A DNA stretch of 64,000 nucleotides from positions 1 to 64,000 of the forward strand of contig JAQUAX010000005.1 in assembly GCA_028687035.1 (NCBI GenBank), given 5' to 3'. The position numbers and the translations under genes were made by a program. The notes under the pieces were generated by a model. The model made no database searches and was not told the DNA's origin. It worked only from the letters and a program-made list of their open reading frames with translations. This DNA comes from Dechloromonas sp. Its GTDB lineage: Bacteria > Pseudomonadota > Gammaproteobacteria > Burkholderiales > Rhodocyclaceae. Of the stretch, positions 42,333 to 51,272 are shown one piece after another. How positions within the stretch are numbered: the first letter of the stretch is position 1; every line of letters starts with the position of its first letter.

Positions 42333-43985
42333 ATGCATCCGAACCTCACCTCGTCGCCGGCCAGCCGGGCCATCGACCGCTTCCTGTCCTCCCCGTTCAG
42401 CCTGTTGCTCGCCGTCGTGCTGGCCTTCCTCCTGAATGCCTACAGCCTGCCGTTGACCGACGTCGACGAGGGAGCCTTCACCGAGGCGACGCGCGAGATG
42501 ATGGCGCGCGGCAATCTGGTGTCGCCGATGCTCAACGACGTGCCGCGCCACGACAAGCCGATCCTGATCTACTGGGCGCAGGCCGCGTCGGTGACGCTGC
42601 TCGGCCAGAGCGAACTGGGCTACCGGCTGCCGTCGCTGATCGCCGCGCTGTGCTGGCTGTTCGCGCTGTACCGCTTCTGCCTGCGCCACGGCGGGCGGCA
42701 GACGGCGCAGATCGCCGGGCTGGTGATGGCGCTGTCGCTGATGGTCGGCTTCGTCGCCAAGGCGGCGATCGCCGACGCGCTGCTCAACCTGTTCATCGCG
42801 CTGGCGATGTTCGGCATCTACGACTATTTCTGCGACTGCCGCGACGGCAGGGGCGACGCCGTGCTGCGCCGCCGGCTGTTCGCCGTCTACGCCGCGCTCG
42901 GCCTCGGCTTCCTGACCAAGGGGCCGGTCGCCGTGTTCTTCCCGCTGGTCGTCAGCGGCATCTTCTTCGGCCTGTCGCGCAACTGGCGCTGCTGGTGGCG
43001 CGCGCTGTTCTACTGGCCGGGCTGGCTGCTCTTCCTGGCCATCGTCGTGCCCTGGCACGTGATGGTCTGGCTCGACCAGGGCGACGCCTTCTTCCGCGGC
43101 TTCTACCTGAAGCACAACGTCGGCCGCTACTCGGACACCTTCGAGGGCCACGGCGGCAGCCCGTTCTACTACCTGGTCGCGCTGCCGCTGATCCTGATGC
43201 CCTTCACCGGCTGGCTCGCGGTGATCTCGGCCCGGCTGGCCCGCCAGTTCCGGTGGACGCGGCTCGGCACCAGCGACGGCCCCGGCCAGCTCGAACGCTT
43301 CCTGCTGACCTGGTTCGTCGTCGTCTTCGCGTTCTTCTCCTTTTCCAGCACGCAGCTGCCGCATTACGTCGTCTATGGCTGCACGCCGCTGTTCATCCTG
43401 CTCGCCCGCCATCCGCTGAACGTCTTCGGGCGCTGGCTGGCCTACCTGCCGCTGCTGATCTTCGCGCTGGTCATCGCCGGCCTGCCCTGGCTGCTGCCGA
43501 TGGCGGCCGCGAAGACGCACCGGCCGCTGGAGTCGATGCTGCTGGCCGGCCTGGTCGAGTCCTTCTCCGGCAACGGGCGCTGGCTGCTGCTCGCGCTGCC
43601 GCTGGTCGTGCTCGGCATGGCGCTGTGGCGCCGGCTGCCGGTCTGGCAGGGCCTGGTGCTGAGCGGCCTGGTCCAGGCCGCGGTCGTGTTCGGCGTCGTC
43701 GGGCCGCGCGTCATCGAGGTCACCCAGGGGCCGGTCCGCGAGGCCGCCCGGGTCGCCCGCGAACTGGACGGCACCGTCGTCGCGTGGCGCATCTACCAGC
43801 CCAGCTTCAGCGTCTACCGCCAGGCGGTGACGCCGTCCCGGCTGCCGCAGGCCGGCGAACTGGTGCTGACCCGGACCGACCGCTACGCCGATCTCGGCCG
43901 CGCCATCGCGCCGCTGGTCGCCGAGCCGGTCTACCAGCGCGGTTTCGTGACCCTGGCGCGGGTCGACCGCGAACGCCGGCCATGA
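42333..43985 (+). CDS. GT39/ArnT-like membrane glycosyltransferase
   Basis: [42 protein letters not shown]; multiple TMs. Confidence 0.88.
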   Translation: MHPNLTSSPASRAIDRFLSSPFSLLLAVVLAFLLNAYSLPLTDVDEGAFTEATREMMARGNLVSPMLNDVPRHDKPILIYWAQAASVTLLGQSELGYRLPSLIAALCWLFALYRFCLRHGGRQTAQIAGLVMALSLMVGFVAKAAIADALLNLFIALAMFGIYDYFCDCRDGRGDAVLRRRLFAVYAALGLGFLTKGPVAVFFPLVVSGIFFGLSRNWRCWWRALFYWPGWLLFLAIVVPWHVMVWLDQGDAFFRGFYLKHNVGRYSDTFEGHGGSPFYYLVALPLILMPFTGWLAVISARLARQFRWTRLGTSDGPGQLERFLLTWFVVVFAFFSFSSTQLPHYVVYGCTPLFILLARHPLNVFGRWLAYLPLLIFALVIAGLPWLLPMAAAKTHRPLESMLLAGLVESFSGNGRWLLLALPLVVLGMALWRRLPVWQGLVLSGLVQAAVVFGVVGPRVIEVTQGPVREAARVARELDGTVVAWRIYQPSFSVYRQAVTPSRLPQAGELVLTRTDRYADLGRAIAPLVAEPVYQRGFVTLARVDRERRP

Positions 43986-44812
43986 ACGACGGCGCGCTGT
44001 TCGGGCCGAAGCCGGTCTTCGACCGCTGGGTTGCCGCCCAGCTCGCGCTGCTGCTCGTCATGACCGGCGCGCTGCTCGCCGGCGCCGGCTGGCACGGCGG
44101 CTTCCGCGGCGCGCAGGCGCTGTCCGGCCAGCTGCCGCCGCTGCTCTGGGAATGCCTGACCACGCTCGGCGACGAACGCGTGCTGCTGGCGCTGATGCTG
44201 CCCTTCACGCTGCGCCATCCGCGCGTGTTCTGGAGCGTCGTGCTGGCCGCGCTGCTGACCGCGCTGATCGCCCGCGGCTTCAAGTGGGGGCTGCCGATGC
44301 CGCGGCCGGCGGCGGTGCTGCCGCCCGACCAGATCACCGTGATCGGCTGGCGGCTGAAGGGGCTGAGCTTCCCGTCCGGCCACACCGGTTCGGCCTTCGC
44401 CTACGCGACCGTCTGGTTCGCCTGCCTCGGCTGGCGGCGAGGCTGGCCGCTGATCGCGGTCGCCGCGATCGCCGGCTTCTCGCGCATTGCGGTCGGCGCC
44501 CACTGGCCGATCGACGTGCTCGGCGGCGCCGTGTTCGGCACCTGCGGCGCGTGGCTCGGCCTGCGCCTGGCCGCCCGCTGGCGCTGGGGCCTGCGGCCCG
44601 GGCCGCACTGGGGGCTGGCCGTCGTCGCGGCGATCGCCGTCGCGACGCTGCCCTTCGACGGCCAGGGCTACCCCGGCTCGCTGCCGTGGCGCATCGCCGT
44701 CGCGCTGTGGGGCCTGGGCGGCTTCGCCGCCGCCTACCTGGTGCCACTGCTGCGCGGCGGGTGGAAAGCGGCCGGCGCGCCGCTGGCCGGCGTCGCCGAC
44801 ACAAAAGCTTAA
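43982..44812 (+). CDS. PAP2-family phosphatase
   Basis: FPSGHTGSAFAYAT...RIAVGAHWPIDVLGG. Confidence 0.9.
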   Translation: MNDGALFGPKPVFDRWVAAQLALLLVMTGALLAGAGWHGGFRGAQALSGQLPPLLWECLTTLGDERVLLALMLPFTLRHPRVFWSVVLAALLTALIARGFKWGLPMPRPAAVLPPDQITVIGWRLKGLSFPSGHTGSAFAYATVWFACLGWRRGWPLIAVAAIAGFSRIAVGAHWPIDVLGGAVFGTCGAWLGLRLAARWRWGLRPGPHWGLAVVAAIAVATLPFDGQGYPGSLPWRIAVALWGLGGFAAAYLVPLLRGGWKAAGAPLAGVADTKA

Positions 44813-44851
44813 CCGGGGCGTCACCGGGCATTCACGCGGCCGCCGTATCTT
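44796..44851 (+). promoter_or_regulatory. PhoB-box-like promoter of plcP (CCGACAC-AAAA-GCTTAAC-CGGG-GCGTCAC-CGGG-CATTCAC-N10-TATCTT)
   Basis: Four units at 11-bp period; -10-like 44846..44851, 6 nt before the ATG. Confidence 0.55.
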
Positions 44852-44857
44852 GCGGCC

Positions 44858-45655
44858 ATGCCCAAGGTCCGCTCCGTCTTCCTGTCCGACATCCATCTCG
44901 GCACCCGGGCGTGCCAGGCGGACCGCCTTCTCGATTTCCTGCGCGAGCACCCGGCCGAGCACACCTACCTGATCGGCGACATCGTCGATTTCTGGGCGAT
45001 GAGCCGCGGCATCTGCTGGACGCAGGCGCAGAACACCGTGGTCCAGAAGCTGCTGCGCCGGGCCCGCCACGGCGAGCGCGTGATGTTCATCCCGGGCAAC
45101 CACGACGAGGCGCTGCGCGACTACTGCGGCATCGTTTTCGGCGACATCGAGGTCGCCGCCGAATGGGTGCATGAAACGGCCGACGGCCGGCGCTTCCTGC
45201 TGATCCACGGCGACCAGTTCGACCAGGTCACGCGCCACCACCGCTGGGTCGCGGTGCTCGGCGACAAGGCCTACGAGGCGCTGGTCCGGATCAACCTGTG
45301 GCTGTCCTGGGCGCGCCGCAAGCTCGGCATCGCCGGCTACTGGTCGTTGGCCGGCTACGCCAAGCGCAAGGTCAAGACCGCGCTGAACTTCATCTTCGAC
45401 TTCGAGGATTCCGCGGTGCACCACGCCCGCGAGCGCGGACTCGACGGCGTGATCTGCGGCCACATCCACTGGGCGGCGATCCGCGACATCGATGGCGTCG
45501 CCTATATCAATTGCGGCGACTGGGTCGATTCCTGCACGGCCATCGTCGAGCATTTCGACGGCCGGCTGGAGCTGGTCAACTGGCATGTCGTCGCGCCGCG
45601 GCCGGCGCTTGTCGCACCGCCGGCCGAGATGGCCGGCGAAACGGTGGAGGCCTGA
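44858..45655 (+). CDS. metallophosphoesterase resembling PlcP (Pho-regulated phospholipase C) / LpxH-like family
   Basis: SDIHLGTR, IGDIVDFW, PGNHDE, GHIHWAAIRDIDGVAYINCGDWVDSCTAIVE. Confidence 0.8.
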   Translation: MPKVRSVFLSDIHLGTRACQADRLLDFLREHPAEHTYLIGDIVDFWAMSRGICWTQAQNTVVQKLLRRARHGERVMFIPGNHDEALRDYCGIVFGDIEVAAEWVHETADGRRFLLIHGDQFDQVTRHHRWVAVLGDKAYEALVRINLWLSWARRKLGIAGYWSLAGYAKRKVKTALNFIFDFEDSAVHHARERGLDGVICGHIHWAAIRDIDGVAYINCGDWVDSCTAIVEHFDGRLELVNWHVVAPRPALVAPPAEMAGETVEA

Positions 45656-45656
45656 G

Positions 45657-46844
45657 ATGCGCGTACTGATGGTGTCGGATGTCTATTTCCCGCGGGTCAA
45701 TGGCGTCTCGACGTCGATCGAGACCTTCCGCCGGACGCTGGCCGCCTGCGGCGTCGAGGTCCGCCTGGTCGTCCCGCGCTACGGCGACGAGCCCGACGAA
45801 GCGGGCGTCGTCCGCGTCGCCGGCCGGCCGGTGCCGGGCGACCGCGAAGACCGTCTGGTCGGCTGGCGCGCGATGCACCGCGCCGCGCTGGAAGCGGCGG
45901 CCGATTGCGACCTGGTCCATGTGCAGACGCCCTTCGTCGCCCACTACGCGGGCCTGAAGGCGGCGCGTGCCCGCGGCCTGCCGGTGCTGGCGACCTACCA
46001 CACGCTGTTCGAGGAATACCTGCAGCACTACGCGCCGTGGCTGCCGGCCGGCTGGCTGCGCGCCCAGGCGCGCGCCTTCTCGCGCCGCCAGTGCAACGCG
46101 CTGGACGCCGTCGTCGTGCCCTCGACGGCGATGCGCGAACGGCTCGCCGGCTACGGCGTGCGCGCGCCGCTGCACGTGCTGCCGACCGGCATCCCGCTCG
46201 GCCAGTTCCGCGGCGGCGACGGCTTGGGCTTCCGGCTTCGCCACGGCATCCCGCCGGAGCGGCCGGTCGCGCTGTTCGTCGGCCGCGTCGCGCACGAGAA
46301 GAACATCGGCTTTCTGCTCGAAGCGCTGGTGCATGCCCGCCGGCTGTGCCCGGACGTGCTGCTGGTCGTCGCCGGCGAGGGGCCGGCGATGGCCGACCTG
46401 CAGCGCGAGGTGCGCCGGCTGGGGCTGGGCGACGCGGTCCGCTTCATCGGCTACCTCGACCGCCGCGACGCTCTGCCGGCCTGCTACGCAGCGGCCGACG
46501 TCTTCGTCTTCGCGTCGCGCACCGAGACGCAGGGGCTGGTGCTGCTCGAGGCGATGGCGGCCGGGCTGCCGGTCATCGCGCTGTCCGAGATGGGAACGAT
46601 CGACATCCTCGAGCCGGGCCGCGGCGCCTTTTCGCCGCCGGCCGAACCGCACGCCTTCGGCAACGCGCTCGGCCATTTCCTGTCCCGGCCGACCGCCTGG
46701 CGCCACCTGGCCGACGAGGCTCCGGGCTACGCCCGCGAGTGGAGCGACGCGGCGATGGCCGAGCGCCTGGCCGCGCTGTACCGTTCGCTGCTCGGCGCGG
46801 AATTCGCCCCGATCGGGGCGTTGACCGCGGACGCCCGGGCCTAG
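45657..46844 (+). CDS. GT4-family glycosyltransferase (candidate diacylglycerol glycosyltransferase)
   Basis: MRVLMVSDVYFPRVNGVSTSIETFRR...VGRVAHEKNIGFLLEAL; 1-nt gap from plcP-like gene. Confidence 0.85.
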   Translation: MRVLMVSDVYFPRVNGVSTSIETFRRTLAACGVEVRLVVPRYGDEPDEAGVVRVAGRPVPGDREDRLVGWRAMHRAALEAAADCDLVHVQTPFVAHYAGLKAARARGLPVLATYHTLFEEYLQHYAPWLPAGWLRAQARAFSRRQCNALDAVVVPSTAMRERLAGYGVRAPLHVLPTGIPLGQFRGGDGLGFRLRHGIPPERPVALFVGRVAHEKNIGFLLEALVHARRLCPDVLLVVAGEGPAMADLQREVRRLGLGDAVRFIGYLDRRDALPACYAAADVFVFASRTETQGLVLLEAMAAGLPVIALSEMGTIDILEPGRGAFSPPAEPHAFGNALGHFLSRPTAWRHLADEAPGYAREWSDAAMAERLAALYRSLLGAEFAPIGALTADARA

Positions 46845-46912
46845 CCGGCGCCCGCCGGACGCCCGATAATGGCCGCAGCGCCCCGGGTCGGGGCGGCGAC
46901 GGGGAGAGGATC

Positions 46913-47350
46913 ATGGACGAATTCATGCGGGCGGCGATCGACGAGGCGCGGGCCGGGCTGGCCGAAGGCGGCATTCCGATCGGCTCGGTGCTGGTGCATG
47001 CCGGGAAGATCGTCGGGCGCGGCCACAACCGCCGCGTGCAGCGCGCCAGCGCGATCCTGCACGGCGAGATGGACGCGCTGGAGAACGCCGGCCGGCTGCC
47101 GGCCGCGGTCTACCGCGACAGCGTGCTGTATACGACGCTGTCGCCGTGCGCGATGTGTTCGGGCGCGATCCTGCTGTACGGCATCCGGCGCGTCGTGATC
47201 GGCGAGAACCGCAGCTTCCTCGGTGAGGAAGCCTTGCTGAAGAGCCGGGGCGTCGAGCTCGAGGTGCTCGACGACGCCGAATGCGTCGGGCTGATGCGCG
47301 ACTTCATCGCCGCGCGGCCCGGACTGTGGGACGAGGATATCGGGCGTTAG
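46913..47350 (+). CDS. nucleoside/cytosine deaminase resembling fungal FCY1
   Basis: HGEMDALENAGRLP..LYTTLSPCAMCSGAILLYGIRRVVIGEN...FIAARPGLWDEDIG. Confidence 0.85.
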   Translation: MDEFMRAAIDEARAGLAEGGIPIGSVLVHAGKIVGRGHNRRVQRASAILHGEMDALENAGRLPAAVYRDSVLYTTLSPCAMCSGAILLYGIRRVVIGENRSFLGEEALLKSRGVELEVLDDAECVGLMRDFIAARPGLWDEDIGR

Positions 47351-47709
47351 GCGCCGAGGCGGCCGTCCAGCGCGCGCAGGCGCTCGGCCATCACGCGCAT
47401 CACCTGGGTCGCGAAGAAGGGCGTCTGCTGCACCAGGAACTGGAAGCGCTTTTCATCGACGGCGACGAACTCGCAGTCGGTGGTCGCCGTCACCGTGGCC
47501 GAGCGCGGGCCGGGCGACACCATGCCGACTTCGCCGACGATGCTGCCGTGCTGCAGCTGCTCGACGACCACACCCTTGACCGACACGTCGGCGCTGCCGG
47601 AGGACAGCACGAACATCAGGTGGCCCGTCTCGCCCTCGCGGAACAGGGGCTGGCCGGCCGGCACCTTGACGATGTTCGGGTTGTGGGCGAAAAGCTCGAT
47701 GAAGACCAT
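47347..47709 (-). CDS. cyclic nucleotide-binding (CRP-like effector) domain protein, no HTH
   Basis: PLFREGETGHLMFVLSSGSADVSVKGVVVEQLQHGSIVGEVGMVSPGPRSATV. Confidence 0.88.
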   Translation of the reverse strand: MVFIELFAHNPNIVKVPAGQPLFREGETGHLMFVLSSGSADVSVKGVVVEQLQHGSIVGEVGMVSPGPRSATVTATTDCEFVAVDEKRFQFLVQQTPFFATQVMRVMAERLRALDGRLGA

Positions 47710-47743
47710 GGCGGCGGATTCCGGAAAGAGAACGATAGGGCGC

Positions 47744-47789
47744 GTTTTAGCACGCCGGGCGCCGCGGCTTCATGACGGTTTTGTGACAG
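47744..47789 (-). promoter_or_regulatory. PhoB-box-like element (CTGTCAC-AAAA-CCGTCAT-N22-TAAAAC)
   Basis: Box 47772..47789 (minus) with strong unit matches; -10-like 47744..47749. Confidence 0.6.
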
Positions 47790-47796
47790 TGGCGGG

Positions 47797-48483
47797 TCAG
47801 AACCAGGTCGGACCGAGCAGGCGCAGGCCGATCGACAGCCACTGCTCGTCGTGCAGCTGGCCGACGCGGCTGCCCCAGGTCGTGTCGACCTGAACGCGTT
47901 CCGGGACGATCCAGTAGCGCAGCCCGAGCTGGACGAAGGGGCTGCCGCGGTCCTGGCCGTAGGTTTCGGCGATCGCGTAGAGCCGTCCGGTTGCCTGGAG
48001 TTCGCTGCCCAGGCCCCAGGTCAGCCGGTTCTTGCGGGTTTCGCGTTCGTGCAGCGTACCGAGGTTCAGGTGCAGCACGACGCGGTCGTCGGCCAGCGAC
48101 AGGCTGGCCGGCACGTAGAAATACGGCGAGCCCGAATCGCGCCGGCCCGGCTGCGTCGCGTAGCCGACCGCGAGGCCGATGCCGTAGTCGTTGGCGCTGA
48201 GCGGCCGGAACAGCGTCTTGGCCTGGAGGACCGCGGCGCCGCCCAGCATCTCGCCGTCGGCGCGGGCGAAGGCGCCGCCGGCGGTGATCTCGAAGTCGCC
48301 GGTCGGGTTGCACGCCGGCAGCGCCCACAGTTCGCGCTCGCCGTGGTGGGCGTGCAGCCAGGTTTCGAGCTGGCAGCTGCGCGCCTCGGTCATCCGCGCG
48401 TCGTCGGTCACCATCGGCCGCGCGGCGTGGGCGGCGGGCGCGAGGCAGCAGATCAGGGCGGCAGGAATCAGGCGGCGCATCAC
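47797..48483 (-). CDS. secreted/outer-membrane beta-barrel-like hypothetical protein
   Basis: Signal peptide MMRRLIPAALICCLAPAAHA, alternating beta-strand-like C-terminal half ending in F. Confidence 0.7.
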   Translation of the reverse strand: MMRRLIPAALICCLAPAAHAARPMVTDDARMTEARSCQLETWLHAHHGERELWALPACNPTGDFEITAGGAFARADGEMLGGAAVLQAKTLFRPLSANDYGIGLAVGYATQPGRRDSGSPYFYVPASLSLADDRVVLHLNLGTLHERETRKNRLTWGLGSELQATGRLYAIAETYGQDRGSPFVQLGLRYWIVPERVQVDTTWGSRVGQLHDEQWLSIGLRLLGPTWF

Positions 48484-48515
48484 GGGGCGGGCGTAGGGCG
48501 GGCGGAGGACGGCGG

Positions 48516-48549
48516 ATTATAGGGCCGGATTGTGACAACGCGGCGACGC
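48516..48549 (-). promoter_or_regulatory. PhoB-box-like promoter (CGTCGCC-GCCG-TTGTCAC-N10-TATAAT) of 48483 gene
   Basis: Consensus -10 (48516..48521) exactly 10 bp after the TTGTCAC unit. Confidence 0.5.
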
Positions 48550-48553
48550 CGGC

Positions 48554-48587
48554 TGTCATCAAAGCTTAGCGCGGGCTGATTACCGTG
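48554..48587 (+). promoter_or_regulatory. PhoB-box-like promoter (CTGTCAT-CAAA-GCTTAGC-N10-TACCGT) of dgkA
   Basis: First unit matches consensus exactly; 10-bp gap to TAnnnT. Confidence 0.5.
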
Positions 48588-48607
48588 GGCGCTTTCACGG
48601 AGATGCC

Positions 48608-49024
48608 ATGCGGGAACCGACACCGAACGACCTGGGCCTCGATCCGGCCCGCGAATCGCCGTACAAGGGCAAGACCGGGCTGCGCCGGGTGTGGAACGCC
48701 TTCAACTACTCGATCGCCGGACTGAAGGCGGCCTACCTGTGCGAGGACGCCTTCCGCCAGGAAGTCTGGCTCGCCGTGCTGCTGATCCCGACCGCGCTGC
48801 TGCTGCCGGTGCCCTGGCTGGGGCGCGGGCTGATGATCGCCAGCGTGCTGCTGGTGCTGGTCGTCGAACTGCTCAATTCCGCCGTCGAGGCGGTGGTCGA
48901 CCGCGTCAGCCTGGAGAACCACCGGCTGGCCAAGCGGGCCAAGGACCTCGGCAGCGCCGCGGTGCTCGTGTCGCTGCTGCTCGTCGCCGCCGTCTGGGCC
49001 TGCGTGCTGATCGGGGGCGCATGA
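48608..49024 (+). CDS. dgkA: diacylglycerol kinase DgkA
   Basis: RRVWNAFNYSIAGLKAAYLCEDAFRQE...VVELLNSAVEAVVDRVS. Confidence 0.94.
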   Translation: MREPTPNDLGLDPARESPYKGKTGLRRVWNAFNYSIAGLKAAYLCEDAFRQEVWLAVLLIPTALLLPVPWLGRGLMIASVLLVLVVELLNSAVEAVVDRVSLENHRLAKRAKDLGSAAVLVSLLLVAAVWACVLIGGA

Positions 49025-50148
49025 TGCGGCTGGAGATCGCTTTCGTCACCGAAACCTTCCCGCCCGAGGTCAATGGCGTCGCGATGACCGTCGGCCGCCT
49101 GGTGCACGGCATGCGCGAGCGCGGCCACCGCGTCGATGTGATCCGGCCGCGCCAGGGCGAGGCCGACGCCGGCAGCGAGCACGAGACGGCGCTGCCCGGT
49201 TTCCCGCTGCCCGGCTATCCCGGCCTGCGCTTCGGCCTGCCCGCCGGACGCCGGCTGGCCCGGCTGTGGCGCCAGCGCCGGCCCGACCTCGTCCATGTCG
49301 TCACCGAGGGGCCGCTCGGCTGGTCGGCGGTGGCCACCGCGCGCCGCCTCGGCATCCCGGTTACCTCGGGCTTCCATACCAACTTCGACCGCTACAGCGT
49401 GCATTACGGCCTGGGCTGGATGCGCCCGGCGGTCGCCGCCTACCTGCGCACGCTGCACCGGCGCACGCAGGCGACCATGGTGCCGACCGAGGCGCTGGCC
49501 GCCGACCTGGCCGGCGAGGGCATTGCCGGCGTGCGCGTGGTCGGCCGCGGCGTCGATACCCGGCTGTTCGATCCGGCCCGGCGCAGTGCCGCAATGCGCG
49601 CCGGCTGGGGCGCAGCCGACGGGGCGCCGGTCTGCCTGTACGTCGGCCGGCTGGCCGCCGAGAAGAATCTCGGCCTGGTCGAGCAGGCCTATGCCGGCAT
49701 CCGCGCGGTGCGTCCGGACGCACGCCTGGTCTGGGTCGGCGACGGGCCGAAGCGCGCCGCGCTGGCCGCCAGGCATCCGGAGCAGCATTTCGCCGGCATG
49801 CGGACCGGCGAGGAGCTGGCCGCGCATTACGCGAGCGCCGACCTCTTCCTGTTTCCCAGCCTGACCGAAACCTACGGCAACGTCGTCGCCGAGGCGATGG
49901 CCAGCGGGCTGGCCGTGCTGGCCTACCGCAGCGCCGCGGCGGCCGAGCTGATCGCCAGCGGGCTGAACGGCGTCACGGTGGCGCCGGGCAACGGCAGCGC
50001 CTTCGTCGAAGCGGCCGTCGCGCTGGCCGGTGCCGCGGAGCAGCTGCCGACGCTCGGCGCCGCGGCCCGCGCCGCGATGCTGCCGCGCAGCTGGGAACAC
50101 GTCGTCGAGCGCTTCGAGCGCGTCGCGCGCGAGGCGCTGGCCGGCTGA
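49021..50148 (+). CDS. GT4-family glycosyltransferase (MgtA/SqdX-like)
   Basis: AFVTETFPPEVNGVAMTVGRLVHGM...TSGFHTNFDRYSVHYGLGWM...PSLTETYGNVVAEAMASGL; overlaps dgkA stop. Confidence 0.9.
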   Translation: MMRLEIAFVTETFPPEVNGVAMTVGRLVHGMRERGHRVDVIRPRQGEADAGSEHETALPGFPLPGYPGLRFGLPAGRRLARLWRQRRPDLVHVVTEGPLGWSAVATARRLGIPVTSGFHTNFDRYSVHYGLGWMRPAVAAYLRTLHRRTQATMVPTEALAADLAGEGIAGVRVVGRGVDTRLFDPARRSAAMRAGWGAADGAPVCLYVGRLAAEKNLGLVEQAYAGIRAVRPDARLVWVGDGPKRAALAARHPEQHFAGMRTGEELAAHYASADLFLFPSLTETYGNVVAEAMASGLAVLAYRSAAAAELIASGLNGVTVAPGNGSAFVEAAVALAGAAEQLPTLGAAARAAMLPRSWEHVVERFERVAREALAG

Positions 50149-50156
50149 TCCTGGGG

Positions 50157-50540
50157 TCAGCTGTGCTGGATCAGCTCGATCTTGTAGCCGTCCGGGTCCT
50201 CGACGAAGGCGATGATCGTCGTGCCGTGCTTCATCGGCCCGGCTTCGCGGACGACCTTGCCGCCGCGCGCGCGGATCTCGGCGCAGGCGGCCGCGGCGTC
50301 CGGCACGGCGAGCGCGACGTGGCCGAAGCCGTTGCCCAGGTCGTAGGACGGCGTGTCCCAGTTGTGCGTCAGCTCGAGCACCGCGTCCGTGTCTTCCGGA
50401 CCGTAGCCGACGAAGGCCAGCGTGAAGCGGCCTTCCGGGTAGTCCTGGCGGCGCAGCAGGCGCATGCCGAGGATTTCGGTGTAGAAGGCGATCGAGCGGT
50501 CGAGGTCGCCGACGCGGATCATGGTGTGCAGGATGCGCAT
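50157..50540 (-). CDS. gloA: lactoylglutathione lyase (glyoxalase I)
   Basis: [43 protein letters not shown]. Confidence 0.95.
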   Translation of the reverse strand: MRILHTMIRVGDLDRSIAFYTEILGMRLLRRQDYPEGRFTLAFVGYGPEDTDAVLELTHNWDTPSYDLGNGFGHVALAVPDAAAACAEIRARGGKVVREAGPMKHGTTIIAFVEDPDGYKIELIQHS

Positions 50541-50555
50541 GCTGTGTTTCCTTTG

Positions 50556-51272
50556 TCAGAATCTGGGAAGGTCCCGGCCGCGGCGGCGCAGTTCGACGCG
50601 CAGCGCCTGCCAGTCGGGACAGAGTTGCTCGACCACGGACCAGAAACGCGGCGAGTGGTTCATTTCCTTCAGGTGGGCGAGTTCGTGGCAGACCACGTAA
50701 TCGACCACCGGCAGCGGCAGGAAGACCAGCCGCCAGTTCAGCGCGATGCCGCCGCGCGAACTGCAGCTGCCCCAGCGCGTGCGCGCCGACGACAGGCGCA
50801 GCGGCGGCACCGGCACGCCGAGCCGGGGCGCATGCAGTGCCAGGCGTTCGGCGAAAACGCGCCGGGCGTGTTCGCGCAGGGTCTTTTCGAGCACCGAAGC
50901 GGCGTCGACCGCGGGCGGCACCGCGAGGTGCAGCGTGTCGCCGGCGATCCGTCCGCCGGCGCGGGACGCGGCGGCGATGCGCACGGTCAACGGCCGTCCG
51001 AAGGCGGAAATCGCCAGGCCGTCGGCGACCGCGATCATTTCGGGGGCAGGGCGCTTCTTCCACGCGTCGAGCTTGGCCAGCACCCAGTCGCCGTGCTCGC
51101 GCAGCAGCGCCTCGATGTCGGCGATCCGGGCGCGCTGCGGAGCGCCGACGCGCAGGCCGGCGTGGTCGATGGTCAGGCCGATGGTGCGCCGCGCGCTGCG
51201 GCGCAGCCGGTAGGCGACGGCCTGACCGGCGATGACGATCTGGCGGCCGGACTCAGGCGGGCTGGCCGGCAT
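50556..51272 (-). CDS. YgjP-type M48-like metallopeptidase
   Basis: VVCHELAHLKEMNHSPRFW. Confidence 0.9.
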   Translation of the reverse strand: MPASPPESGRQIVIAGQAVAYRLRRSARRTIGLTIDHAGLRVGAPQRARIADIEALLREHGDWVLAKLDAWKKRPAPEMIAVADGLAISAFGRPLTVRIAAASRAGGRIAGDTLHLAVPPAVDAASVLEKTLREHARRVFAERLALHAPRLGVPVPPLRLSSARTRWGSCSSRGGIALNWRLVFLPLPVVDYVVCHELAHLKEMNHSPRFWSVVEQLCPDWQALRVELRRRGRDLPRF

